A DNA stretch of 64,000 bases from an uncultured Ferrovum sp. (lineage in GTDB: Bacteria; Pseudomonadota; Gammaproteobacteria; Burkholderiales; Ferrovaceae), in NCBI GenBank assembly GCA_903893215.1, contig CAITLJ010000019.1, forward strand, positions 17,864-81,863. Reading direction: 5' to 3'. This document shows, piece after piece, positions 8,517-17,200 of this stretch. Every line of letters starts with the position of its first letter. Position 1 is the first letter of the stretch. The position numbers and the translations under genes are program-made. A model generated the notes under the pieces. It did no database searches and was not told the DNA's origin. It worked only from the letters and a program-made list of their open reading frames with translations.

Positions 8517-9725
8517 ATGAAACACCTGAATTTTCGAATCGCGCCTGTCGCCCTTGCTGTTTTGATTGCCTGCGCGGCGGCCACCCCGGCACAGGCGGGT
8601 CCCAACGGTATTCGCATCGGCGTGCTGACCGACATGTCCGGTACCTACGCTGCGCTGGCCGGCAACGGCTCGGTGGTGGCTGCCCAGATGGCCATCGATG
8701 ACTTTGGTGGCAAGGTGTTGGGCAAGCCGATCACCCTGGTGTCGGCCGATCACCAGAACAAGCCCGACATTGGCGTGGCCAAGGCGCGTGAGTGGTTTGA
8801 TACCCAGGGCGTTGACATGGTGAACGACCTGGTCACCTCGAGTGTGGCGATTGCCGTCCAGAAACTGGGCGCCGAAAAGCACCGCATCACCATCGTCAAC
8901 GGCGCGGGCTCGACTGCCCTGACCAACAAGGAATGTTCGGCCTACGGCGTGCAGTACGCGTACGACACGTATTCGATCGCCAAAGGCACCGCCACGGCGC
9001 TGCTCAAGCAGGGGCTGGACAGCTGGTTCTTCCTGCAGGCGGATTATGCGTTTGGTGCGGCCCTGCAGGGCGATGCCGCCAGAATCGTCACCAGTCTGGG
9101 CGGCAAGGTGCTCGGCACGGTCAAACACCCGTTCCCGAGCAGTGACTTCTCGTCCTATCTGGTGCAGGCGCAATCCTCGGGTGCCAAGGTGATCGGTCTG
9201 GCCAACGCCGGTGGCGACTTCACCAATGCCGTCAAGCAGGCGCGCGAATTTGGCATCAAGCAGACCATTGCCGGCCTGCTGGTGTTCGACTCCGACATCA
9301 AGGCGCTGGGATTGCAGACCGCCCAGGGCATGAAGTTCACCACCGGCTACACCTGGGAACTGAACCCCGAGACCGAGGCATTCGGCAAGCGCTTCTTCGC
9401 CAGATTCCACGCCATGCCCACCATGGTGCATGCCGGTGTCTACTCCAGCACGATGCACTATCTGGAGGCGGTGAAGGCTGCCAATACCGACAACCCCGAA
9501 GCCGTGATGAAAAAGATGCGTGACACCCCGGTGAACGACTTCTTTGCCAAGGGCGGACGCATCCGTGAGGACGGCCGTTTCGTGCACGACATGTATCTGG
9601 TGGAAGTGAAGACCCCGGCCGAATCGAAGTCGACCTGGGATCAACTCAAGTTGCTGGCTACCATTCCGGGCGATCAGGCCTACCAGCCGCTGGCGGAAGG
9701 TCAGTGTCCGCTGGTGCGCAAGTGA
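8517..9725 (+). CDS. LIV-type ABC transporter periplasmic substrate-binding protein
   Basis: Extracellular binding protein of 402 residues, of the peripla_BP_6/LivK class. It carries a clear Sec signal peptide (hydrophobic core from about residue 10, cleavage after PAQA) and the family opening IRIGVLTDMSGTYAALAG. An AGGAG element sits just upstream of the ATG, as expected for the most abundant component. It lies between the ATPase genes and the permease genes. Sequence such as GSTALTNKECSAYG is shared with proteins annotated for amide, urea or aromatic-acid uptake, but I cannot name the ligand. The 82-bp gap before it is the largest in the operon and might hold an extra promoter. Confidence 0.88.
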   Translation: MKHLNFRIAPVALAVLIACAAATPAQAGPNGIRIGVLTDMSGTYAALAGNGSVVAAQMAIDDFGGKVLGKPITLVSADHQNKPDIGVAKAREWFDTQGVDMVNDLVTSSVAIAVQKLGAEKHRITIVNGAGSTALTNKECSAYGVQYAYDTYSIAKGTATALLKQGLDSWFFLQADYAFGAALQGDAARIVTSLGGKVLGTVKHPFPSSDFSSYLVQAQSSGAKVIGLANAGGDFTNAVKQAREFGIKQTIAGLLVFDSDIKALGLQTAQGMKFTTGYTWELNPETEAFGKRFFARFHAMPTMVHAGVYSSTMHYLEAVKAANTDNPEAVMKKMRDTPVNDFFAKGGRIREDGRFVHDMYLVEVKTPAESKSTWDQLKLLATIPGDQAYQPLAEGQCPLVRK

Positions 9726-9726
9726 G

Positions 9727-10635
9727 ATGAGTGACATCCCGCTGCAGGCTGTGCTGTCGCAGGTGATGCTGGGGCTCAACAACGGGGCGTTCTACGCCCT
9801 GCTCAGCCTCGGGTTGGCCGTGATTTACGGCATGCTCGAAGTGGTCAATTTTGCGCATGGCGCGCTGTACATGATGGGCGCCTTTGGTGCGTTGATCGGA
9901 CTCGAATACCTCGAAGCGTGGACCGGCATCCCGGGGCTGCGGCTGACCTTCTGGTGGGCACTGTTGCTGGTGCCCCTGGTGGTGGGCGCATTCGGCGTGT
10001 TGGTCGAAGCCCTGCTGCTGCGGCGCATCGCGCGACTGGAGCCGATTTACGGCCTGCTGCTGACCTTTGGTCTGGCGCTGATCCTGGAGGGCGTATTTGC
10101 CAATGGTTTCAGCGCTGCCGGTGAGCCCTACAACGGCAAACCCGAGGCGCTGGAGGGGGTGGTCAACCTGGGATTCATGTTCTTTCCAAGGTACCGCCTG
10201 TTTTCCATGCTGGTGGCCGTGCTGTCCTGCGTCGCCGTGTGGTGGGTGATCGAGCGCACCCGGTTGGGTGCACAACTGCGTGCCGGCACCGAGAATCCTG
10301 CCGTGACCAGTGCCTTCGGGATCAATGTGCCACGCCTGCGCAGCCTTACCTATTTTCTTGGCGCGGCGCTCGCCGGACTGGCGGGGGTGGTGGCAGCGCC
10401 GATCTACTCGGTGGGACCGCACATGGGCGCCGAACTGATCATCGTGGTATTCGCCGTGGTGGTGATTGGTGGCATGGGTTCGATCCTGGGGGCGGTGATG
10501 ACCGGTCTGGCGCTGGGTGTGCTCGAGGGCCTGGTCAAGGTGGTGTACCCGCCAATGGCGAATACCGTGGTGTTCGTGATCATGGCGCTGGTGCTGCTGT
10601 GGCGGCCGGCCGGCCTGTTTGGACGGGAGGCCTGA
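9727..10635 (+). CDS. livH: LIV-type ABC transporter permease LivH
   Basis: Integral membrane permease of 302 residues with about eight hydrophobic helices. The N-terminal region NNGAFYALLSLGLAVIYG and the following VVNFAHGALYMMGAF are characteristic of LivH, and the EAA-like cytoplasmic loop appears as RAGTENPAVTSAFGIN. It begins one base after the binding-protein stop and is followed one base after its own stop by livM, so these genes are translationally linked. Confidence 0.9.
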   Translation: MSDIPLQAVLSQVMLGLNNGAFYALLSLGLAVIYGMLEVVNFAHGALYMMGAFGALIGLEYLEAWTGIPGLRLTFWWALLLVPLVVGAFGVLVEALLLRRIARLEPIYGLLLTFGLALILEGVFANGFSAAGEPYNGKPEALEGVVNLGFMFFPRYRLFSMLVAVLSCVAVWWVIERTRLGAQLRAGTENPAVTSAFGINVPRLRSLTYFLGAALAGLAGVVAAPIYSVGPHMGAELIIVVFAVVVIGGMGSILGAVMTGLALGVLEGLVKVVYPPMANTVVFVIMALVLLWRPAGLFGREA

Positions 10636-10636
10636 G

Positions 10637-11638
10637 ATGGCTGCCCTTCCGCAACACACCGCAGCCCGCCCGCAGCTGGCGGCCACACTCGCGCACCCCG
10701 CGGTCCAGTGGTTTTTGCTGCTGCTTGCCGGCCTGGGATTGCCATTTCTGGTCTACCCGGTGCTGGCCATGGAAATGCTGTGCTTCGCCCTGTTTGCCAG
10801 CGCGTTCAACCTGCTGATGGGCTACGCCGGCCTGCTGTCCTTCGGCCATGCCGCCTTTTTCGGCACGGGCGCCTATCTGTTCGGCTATGCCAGCAAGATG
10901 CTGGCATTTGGCCCGCTTGCCAGCCTTGCCTGCGGCACGCTGGCCGCCGCAGCGCTGGGTGTGGTGTTCGGCAGCATCGCCATCCGCCGGCAGGGTATCT
11001 ACTTCGCCATGGTCACGCTGGCGCTGGCACAGATCGTGTATTTCGCGCTGGTGCAGGCGCCATTCACCGGGGGTGAAGACGGCATGCAAGGCATCCCGCG
11101 CGGCATGGTGTTCGGCATGTTCGACCTGCAGGGCGAACAGACCGTGCTGGGACAGACTGCGCCGTGGTGCCTCTATCTGCTCGTGCTGGTGCTTTGCCTG
11201 GCTGGTCATGCGCTGATCGCCAGGCTGCTGGCGTCGCCCACCGGTCTTGCCTTGCGCGCGGTGCAGGACCACGAGGCGCGCGCCCGCTCGCTCGGCCTGC
11301 AGGCTGACCGCATCAAATTCTGGGTGTTCGTCACCTCGGCTGCGCTGGCCGGCCTGGCCGGCGCCATGAAGGCGCTGGTGCTGGGACTTGCCTCGCTGAC
11401 GGATGCGGCCTGGAACATGTCCGGCGAAGTGGTGCTGATGACCCTGATCGGCGGTGTCGGTACCTTGCTTGGACCGGCGGTGGGGGCGTTTTTCCTGCGC
11501 TATCTGCACCATGCACTGGCCGGGCTGGGTGGTTGGGTGACCGTGCTGATCGGTGCCATCTTCGTGATCTGCGTGCTGTTGTTCCGTCGCGGCATGGTCG
11601 GCGAATGGCGGGCTTGGCGAGGGGCCGCTCGCGTATAG
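10637..11638 (+). CDS. livM: LIV-type ABC transporter permease LivM
   Basis: Second permease, 333 residues, with an N-terminal cytoplasmic tail and about nine to ten hydrophobic helices. Family motifs include NLLMGYAGLLSFGHAAFFG and the cytoplasmic loop LRAVQDHEARARSLGLQ. The ATG at 10637 follows the livH stop by one base, with GGGAGG in the end of livH as ribosome site; a start at 10619 would overlap livH and is less likely. It completes the importer (two ATPases, one binding protein, two permeases). Confidence 0.9.
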   Translation: MAALPQHTAARPQLAATLAHPAVQWFLLLLAGLGLPFLVYPVLAMEMLCFALFASAFNLLMGYAGLLSFGHAAFFGTGAYLFGYASKMLAFGPLASLACGTLAAAALGVVFGSIAIRRQGIYFAMVTLALAQIVYFALVQAPFTGGEDGMQGIPRGMVFGMFDLQGEQTVLGQTAPWCLYLLVLVLCLAGHALIARLLASPTGLALRAVQDHEARARSLGLQADRIKFWVFVTSAALAGLAGAMKALVLGLASLTDAAWNMSGEVVLMTLIGGVGTLLGPAVGAFFLRYLHHALAGLGGWVTVLIGAIFVICVLLFRRGMVGEWRAWRGAARV

Positions 11639-11674
11639 TGCGGGCTTCCTCATTGCATCCGGAATTGTCGCCTT

Positions 11675-12232
11675 ATGGCCCTGCGCGCCACCGTCTACAA
11701 GATCGAACTCCAGGTCAATGACCTCGATCGACAGGTGTTCGACAGCTACCCGCTGTCGCTGGCCTGCCATCCGTCCGAGACCGAGGAGCGGCTGATGGTG
11801 CGCCTGCTGGCGTTCGCCCTGCACGCCGGCGATGGCCTGGCATTCGGGCGCGGCATTTCAAGTGACGAGGACGCCACCATCTGGCAGCACGATCTGACCG
11901 GAAAGATGCTGGCGTGGATCGAGGTGGGGTTGCCGGATGAACGGCTGCTGCGGCGTGCCTGCGGACGTGCCGATCAGGTTGTGCTGTACACTTATGGCGG
12001 ACGCTCGGCTGCACTTTGGTGGACGCAGAACGAGCCCTTGCTGGCAAAGCAGGACAATCTGACAGTGATCGATTTGCCTACCGAGTTCACCCAGGCGCTG
12101 GCTGCCCGCGCCGAGCGCAACGTGATCGTGCAGGTCACCGTGCAGGACCGCGAGGTATGGCTGAGCGTGGGTGAGCAGACGCTGCATGTGCTTCCTGATG
12201 TGCGCAAGGCAGCGGTCGAGCGTCGGCGCTGA
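11675..12232 (+). CDS. yaeQ: YaeQ family protein
   Basis: Protein of 185 residues matching the YaeQ family along its whole length: start MALRATVYKIELQVNDLDR, the stretch CHPSETEERLMVRLLAFAL, and the C-terminal half with DNLTVIDLP. YaeQ proteins have a nuclease-like (PD-(D/E)xK-related) fold and were originally reported as suppressors of RfaH defects; the true activity is unsettled. It stands 36 bp after livM and could be read through from it. Confidence 0.88.
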   Translation: MALRATVYKIELQVNDLDRQVFDSYPLSLACHPSETEERLMVRLLAFALHAGDGLAFGRGISSDEDATIWQHDLTGKMLAWIEVGLPDERLLRRACGRADQVVLYTYGGRSAALWWTQNEPLLAKQDNLTVIDLPTEFTQALAARAERNVIVQVTVQDREVWLSVGEQTLHVLPDVRKAAVERRR

Positions 12233-12281
12233 CCATAATGGGTGGGCAATGCACGATGAACAAGCGATGCAGGAGACCGGC

Positions 12282-13316
12282 ATGAAAGGACGACAGGGTG
12301 TGATGATGCTTGCGGCCGTCGGTTTGCAGGCCTGCAGCCTGATACCGGAGCATCACGCGGCAACACCGCTGCCAATGTTGACTGCGTCACAGATGCTGGC
12401 TGCACAGGCGGCCGAACACCTTGCGCGCGCGCAGGCGCTGCAGGCGCAGCGCCTGCTGGTGCAGGCCGGTGATGAATATCGTGCCGCCCTGCAACTGCAG
12501 CCGGACTCGCGCGAGGCTGCCACCGGGCTTGCGAATGTGCTGGGGCAGAGCGGCCAGCTACGTCAGGCGCAGGCGCTGCTGCAGCAACTGGTGACGCGCT
12601 ATCCGCAGGATGCGGGGCTGGCCAACAACCTGGGTTACGCGCTTTACCTGCAAGGCAACTATGCGCAGGCAGTCAGCGTGCTGACGCAGGCTGGCCAGCT
12701 CGAACCTGCAAACCAGCGCACCCAGAACAACCTGAGACTGGCAGAATCCGCGTTGCAACGTGCGGTGCACGAAGCGACACAAGCGGTCACGCCGGATCCC
12801 GTTCCTGCCGACGCCGCGCCGCTGCCCCGCCAGTCGGGCAGCCAAGCGGGCAGCCAGTCGGGTAGCCAGTCAGAGCCGACCCAGGAAGTGGCGATGGCCG
12901 TGTCAGAGCAGCAGGAACCGATCGGCCGGCTGGCACGCTGGGCTGACGCGCGGGTCCTGCCACTGCAATCCTCGCGTGCAGGCACGGCACCCGCGCATCG
13001 CACCCCGCTGGCGATGCCACTCGCCATGCTCAGGCCGCCGGCCGCGCCCGGCAGACATGCCGTGCCGGTTAAGAGTGCCCAGCAAGGCTTGTTGCGACTG
13101 TCGCTCGGGCTGGGTGTGGCAGGGGCTTATGTGGCGCACCCTGTACCGTTGGCGGCAGTCACGCCGGCAAGGATGCCGGGCAACCTGCACCTGCAGATGG
13201 CCACGACCTTTCCGTCGGCCCTGCAACTCAACTGGATGGTGGGACGCTCCGACGTGCGCAGCACGTCCGCTCCAACCGGTCGCCCGCGGATCGCTGGAAG
13301 CCACGCCCCAGGCTGA
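12282..13316 (+). CDS. TPR-repeat lipoprotein
   Basis: Exported protein of 344 residues. The ATG at 12282 follows AGGAG (12271-12275) by six bases and gives a lipoprotein signal with lipobox LQAC near residue 17; an ATG at 12249 is possible but has a worse context. Residues about 45-165 contain tetratricopeptide-like repeats (AGDEYRAALQLQPDSREA, YPQDAGLANNLGYALYLQGN, QLEPANQRTQNNLRLAES), resembling TadD-type pilus assembly lipoproteins. The middle is Ser/Gln/Gly-rich with a short tandem repeat, and the C-terminal third matches nothing I recognise. It converges on the ParA-like gene with a 10-bp gap. A role in envelope assembly is inference only. Confidence 0.7.
   Translation: MKGRQGVMMLAAVGLQACSLIPEHHAATPLPMLTASQMLAAQAAEHLARAQALQAQRLLVQAGDEYRAALQLQPDSREAATGLANVLGQSGQLRQAQALLQQLVTRYPQDAGLANNLGYALYLQGNYAQAVSVLTQAGQLEPANQRTQNNLRLAESALQRAVHEATQAVTPDPVPADAAPLPRQSGSQAGSQSGSQSEPTQEVAMAVSEQQEPIGRLARWADARVLPLQSSRAGTAPAHRTPLAMPLAMLRPPAAPGRHAVPVKSAQQGLLRLSLGLGVAGAYVAHPVPLAAVTPARMPGNLHLQMATTFPSALQLNWMVGRSDVRSTSAPTGRPRIAGSHAPG
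12832..12869 (+). repeat. Short in-frame tandem repeat (SGSQ units) in the TPR lipoprotein
   Basis: About three imperfect copies of a 12-base unit (GGCAGCCAGTCG-like) encode repeated SGSQ/AGSQ units in the linker between the TPR region and the C-terminal domain. Copy number could vary by slippage without breaking the frame. Confidence 0.6.
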
Positions 13317-13326
13317 CCGGCGCGCT

Positions 13327-14283
13327 TTAGTCGGGATAGGGCAGGGTACGCAACTGGTGTTCCGACGCCAGTTGTTGCGCCACCGGCTGCTCGGCAATGG
13401 TCGACACAAAAGGCGCGCGGGCCTGCAACTGCTGGAACGGAGCGGTTTGTGGTGCCGACTGTTGCGCCTGTGCCTGCTGGTCACTGTGCGTCGGGTAGGC
13501 TGCCGGCTGCGTGATGACTGGCGCGAGGGGGCTGGGTGCCTGTGGCGGCGGGGTGTTTGTCGATATGCCTGAGGTGATGGTGGATGGCGGTTGGCCCACC
13601 AGCGGTGCAAAATCGGCGGCGGTCCGGGTCAGCCAGGTCTTCACCCGCTGGCGTTCCAGAAATCCCAGCGCGCCATGCTCCTTTTCGGACGCATTGATCG
13701 CCGCCCAGAAGCTCAGGCTGAACTGGTCGATCTTTTGCATGGTCCCGTCGGGCAATTTGCGCAGTCGCACCACCTGCGCACCCCGATTGCGGGCACGCTG
13801 CAGTTCGCCGGAGGCTTCCAGCATGTCGAACGCCTCGCCGCGCAGTTCATTCAGCACGATCACCAGCTGCATGCGGCCACCGAACTGGTTGAGCAACCCG
13901 CGCAACAGATCGACACTGTCGCGGCCACAGTCCATCACATGCCAGTACTTGAGCTGCAGGGCCATGTCGCCAGCCAGTTCGATCAGGTTCGAATCTTCGA
14001 TCCAGCGTGCCAAAAAGGCATGCGTTTGCGCAGCCAGATCGACCACCACCTGACGCTCCTGCGCCAGCGCCGCCTCGGCCACCCGGTCCAGCGCATCGTA
14101 TTGATCCAGTACCACGGGCGTGGTGAACTCGGTGTAGAAGCGCAGCAGGGCGCCATGCGAGCGATCCGTATCGAAGCCTACGAATGGCAGGGCATTGTCG
14201 ACCATGAATTGGGCAAGCAGACGCGCCACCACGGACTTGCCTACGCCGCCTTTTTCGCCACCAATGAAGTGGATCTGACTCAT
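13327..14283 (-). CDS. ParA/MinD-like P-loop ATPase coupled to the helicase-nuclease
   Basis: Protein of 318 residues starting with a deviant Walker A of the ParA/MinD class, GGEKGGVGKS (residues 8-17), followed by VGFDTDRSHGALLRFY, which resembles the switch I region. It differs from classical chromosome ParA: no N-terminal HTH is seen, and the middle (VVVDLAAQTHAFLARWIE) resembles proteins annotated as mobilisation/MobD-like in betaproteobacteria. The last 90 residues are Gln/Pro-rich and probably disordered. Its ATG overlaps the helicase stop as TGATG, so it is the second gene of a translationally coupled pair. Function is unknown; positioning or regulation of the helicase-nuclease is an inference from coupling. 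Confidence 0.75.
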   Translation of the reverse strand: MSQIHFIGGEKGGVGKSVVARLLAQFMVDNALPFVGFDTDRSHGALLRFYTEFTTPVVLDQYDALDRVAEAALAQERQVVVDLAAQTHAFLARWIEDSNLIELAGDMALQLKYWHVMDCGRDSVDLLRGLLNQFGGRMQLVIVLNELRGEAFDMLEASGELQRARNRGAQVVRLRKLPDGTMQKIDQFSLSFWAAINASEKEHGALGFLERQRVKTWLTRTAADFAPLVGQPPSTITSGISTNTPPPQAPSPLAPVITQPAAYPTHSDQQAQAQQSAPQTAPFQQLQARAPFVSTIAEQPVAQQLASEHQLRTLPYPD

Positions 14284-17200
14284 CACGCGTTTCCTTTTTG
14301 GTCGCTGGACACATGCGACATCGCATGCTGCACAGCGACAATAGCAGAAGCCATCGGCCTCGTGGGAGCGCCGGTGGGCTGGGCCGACGGGCCGATGCCC
14401 AGCGTGGCGAGGCGGGCCCGCAGTTCCTCGATCACCCGTTCCGGATGGGTGATCCAGTCCGCGGCAAAGCAACGCCAGACGATCCATCCGGCACGCTCCA
14501 GCACACGCTGACGGGCCATATCCTGCGCCCAGCGCTCGGGGCCATGATACTCGTCGCCATCGCACTCGATGGCGAGGCGGCGGTCGTTGGTTCCTTCCAC
14601 CACCAGATCGATACGATGCACGCCCACCTGCACCTGCGGCACCACGCGAAACCCGTTACGCACCAGCGCCGTACACAGTTCGCGCTCGAAACTGCTGGTG
14701 CACCGCCCGATCAGCCCGGCCTGCGCCTGCACCGGGTCGACCACGGGCTCGGCGGTCTTGCCGAAGTGCTCCAGCAGGCCCAGCCGCAGGTCCTTTCCGC
14801 TCAGGTCGCTTGCCTGCACCGAGCGCACCAGGATCATGCGGTCGCGCGCGCGGCTGGCAGCCACGTTGAAGCGTTGCTCGAACATTGCGCCGGACAGCGC
14901 CCGCGCATTGGTCGGGTCGACCACCAGGCTCAGAAACAGGATATCGCGCTCGCTGCCTTGAAAGGTACGCGCATCGCCGCAGGCGAAATTCCGCCGTTGC
15001 AATTCAATCGGGTCGCAGCGGCTGCGCACCAGTGCGTCGATGGTCTTGGCTTGCTCGATGCCAAGCAGTGACACCACCCCCAGGGTGCGTCCCTGAAAGT
15101 GCGCATCTGCCAGCATCGTTTCGATTGCGCTGGTGATCGCTGCGGCTTCCGCCAGATTGCGGTCCTTGCTGTCGCGTTTGCCGTCCGCCACAAACATGTC
15201 GATCAGCGGTGGGTCAAGCCGTTCGGACTGGGTCGGCACGCGCAGCGGCTGGATCGCGCCACCGTAAAACGTGCGATTGGAATAGTCGATGATGGCCGGC
15301 ACACAACGGAAGTGTTCGCGCAGCATGACCTGCTCGGCGGCAAACACCCGGGCAGCGAGGTCATACAGCGATTTTTCCGGGGTCATTTCCGTGCCGAAGG
15401 GCTGATCGGCAAGAAAGCGGTCACGCAATTCCTGGATGCGCTCCGCCGAAATGAAACCGCTGTCCGGCGACACCTGGCGGTCGTCCCCCACTACCAGGAT
15501 TTTCTTGCCACGCAGCACGGCAGGCAGCGCCCACAGGTCCGACTGGCTGGCCTCGTCGACAATCACCAGATCGAAGCGGCCAAGTTCGGCCGGCAGCGAC
15601 TCGGACACCCGCGCATGGCTCATGATCCAGCATGGCACGGCGCCGGCGGCATCCAGCATGGCTTCGCGTGCATCACGGCGATAACGCAGGGCGTTCGGTC
15701 CGGTGCCCTGGCCAATTTTGCGGATTGCCACGGCATAGCCGGCCAGCGCCTGCAGCACTTTTGGCGAAGCATTCCGCTTGGTCGCCAACCAGGCGGCCTG
15801 GGCGACCAGTTGAAGATACATTCTGGCGAGGTCGCTCTCCACGTCCTGGCGGCGTCGGGTCAGGGTGAGCAATTCGTCGTATCCGTCGATCTGCGTCAGA
15901 TGACCGCGAATGCGCGACCAGGTCCAGGCAGCGCGCCAGTCATCCGGCAGCGCCGGATCCGGGGTGGTGCTGTCGGCCAGACTGGCATCACCTTCCCACT
16001 CGACGGTGCGCAAACGCAAGGCGAAGCGCGGCGCACCCGCCTGCTCTACCGCGTCGGCTGCGTCGCGAACGCACTGCAGGTCATCGGCGAGGCGCTCGAT
16101 GCGGCGCAACTCGGCCAGCAGTTCTGCATAGCGGGCGACCACCCGCTCGGCACTCACCTCGGGGTGGCCCAATTGGCTGTCGATGAATCCGCGCAGACGT
16201 GCCGACACCGAACCACCGGTGCCTGCCAGCGATTCCTGCAAGGCACCCAGCCCGGCCACCGCCTGCGCCAGATCCGCCCGGGTGAGATGCCGCACCAGAT
16301 GCTCGCGCACTGCATTCAGTTCTTTCACGCCACCGCGCAGCAGGTCGGCGGGCACGTGTTCAAATACCGCCTGCGCTGCTGCTGGCAACTGTACGTCTTC
16401 GGTATTGGCAATCGCCACTGCCAACTGCGCGGTCACCGCAATCTGCTCCGCCGTGCGCAGCGCATCGGTGCCTGCCTGCAGGAGCGGCAGCTCCAACGTA
16501 CCGGCGAACTGGTTCCAGCGCACCGTGAACGACAGGATCTGATCGCGCAGGTCCACAAAGCGCAGCACATGACGCCAGTCGTCCGGCGTGGCGGGGGCGA
16601 GGCCAGCCACCCGGATAGCCGCCAGTTGGGCCTTGAGCTCGGCGCTGGCAATCGTCATCAGGCCGAGCGGCTTGCCGGTCTGGGTGGCGCGGGTGAGCGC
16701 CTCGCGCAAACGCGGGTTGTTGAAACCACTGTCCGGCAATTCCACCGGCCGCTTGAGAAAATCGAGCCTGGCCTCACTCAGTGCCGTGACGTCAGTGGAC
16801 AGTGCGGCGAAGGCCGCCAGTTCTGCGGAGAAGGTCACATTGCGGCTCTTATGGCGTAACGCCAGTGCCCAGGGGGCCTGCGCCGCTTCCAGCTGTTCCA
16901 CGCGCTGGATGGCTGCCTCCAGCTGTGGCAACAAGGCATGGGCTGCCGCCAGCACACTTGCGGTGGTGGACTGCAGGGGCAGCAGCTCGCCGCGGGTCAC
17001 CTCACCTTCGATCGTGCGGATCTGCGCAAGCAGGCCGTGAAGCGCGGCGATTTCGGCCGAACCTGGCAGCTGGTCGGCGCGCGGCGTGCGCAACAGCAGA
17101 TAGGGCAGGTCGCGTCCGATTCGACGCCGGGCCGCACGCAGCCGGGTCTCGGCATCGGTATCGAGCGGTGGGGCGTGATGATCAAGCAGGCTCAGCGTAT

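Noticed and set aside
15099..16859. Plus-strand open frame of 586 codons
   Set aside because: It is antisense to the helicase-nuclease, whose motifs are clear on the other strand.
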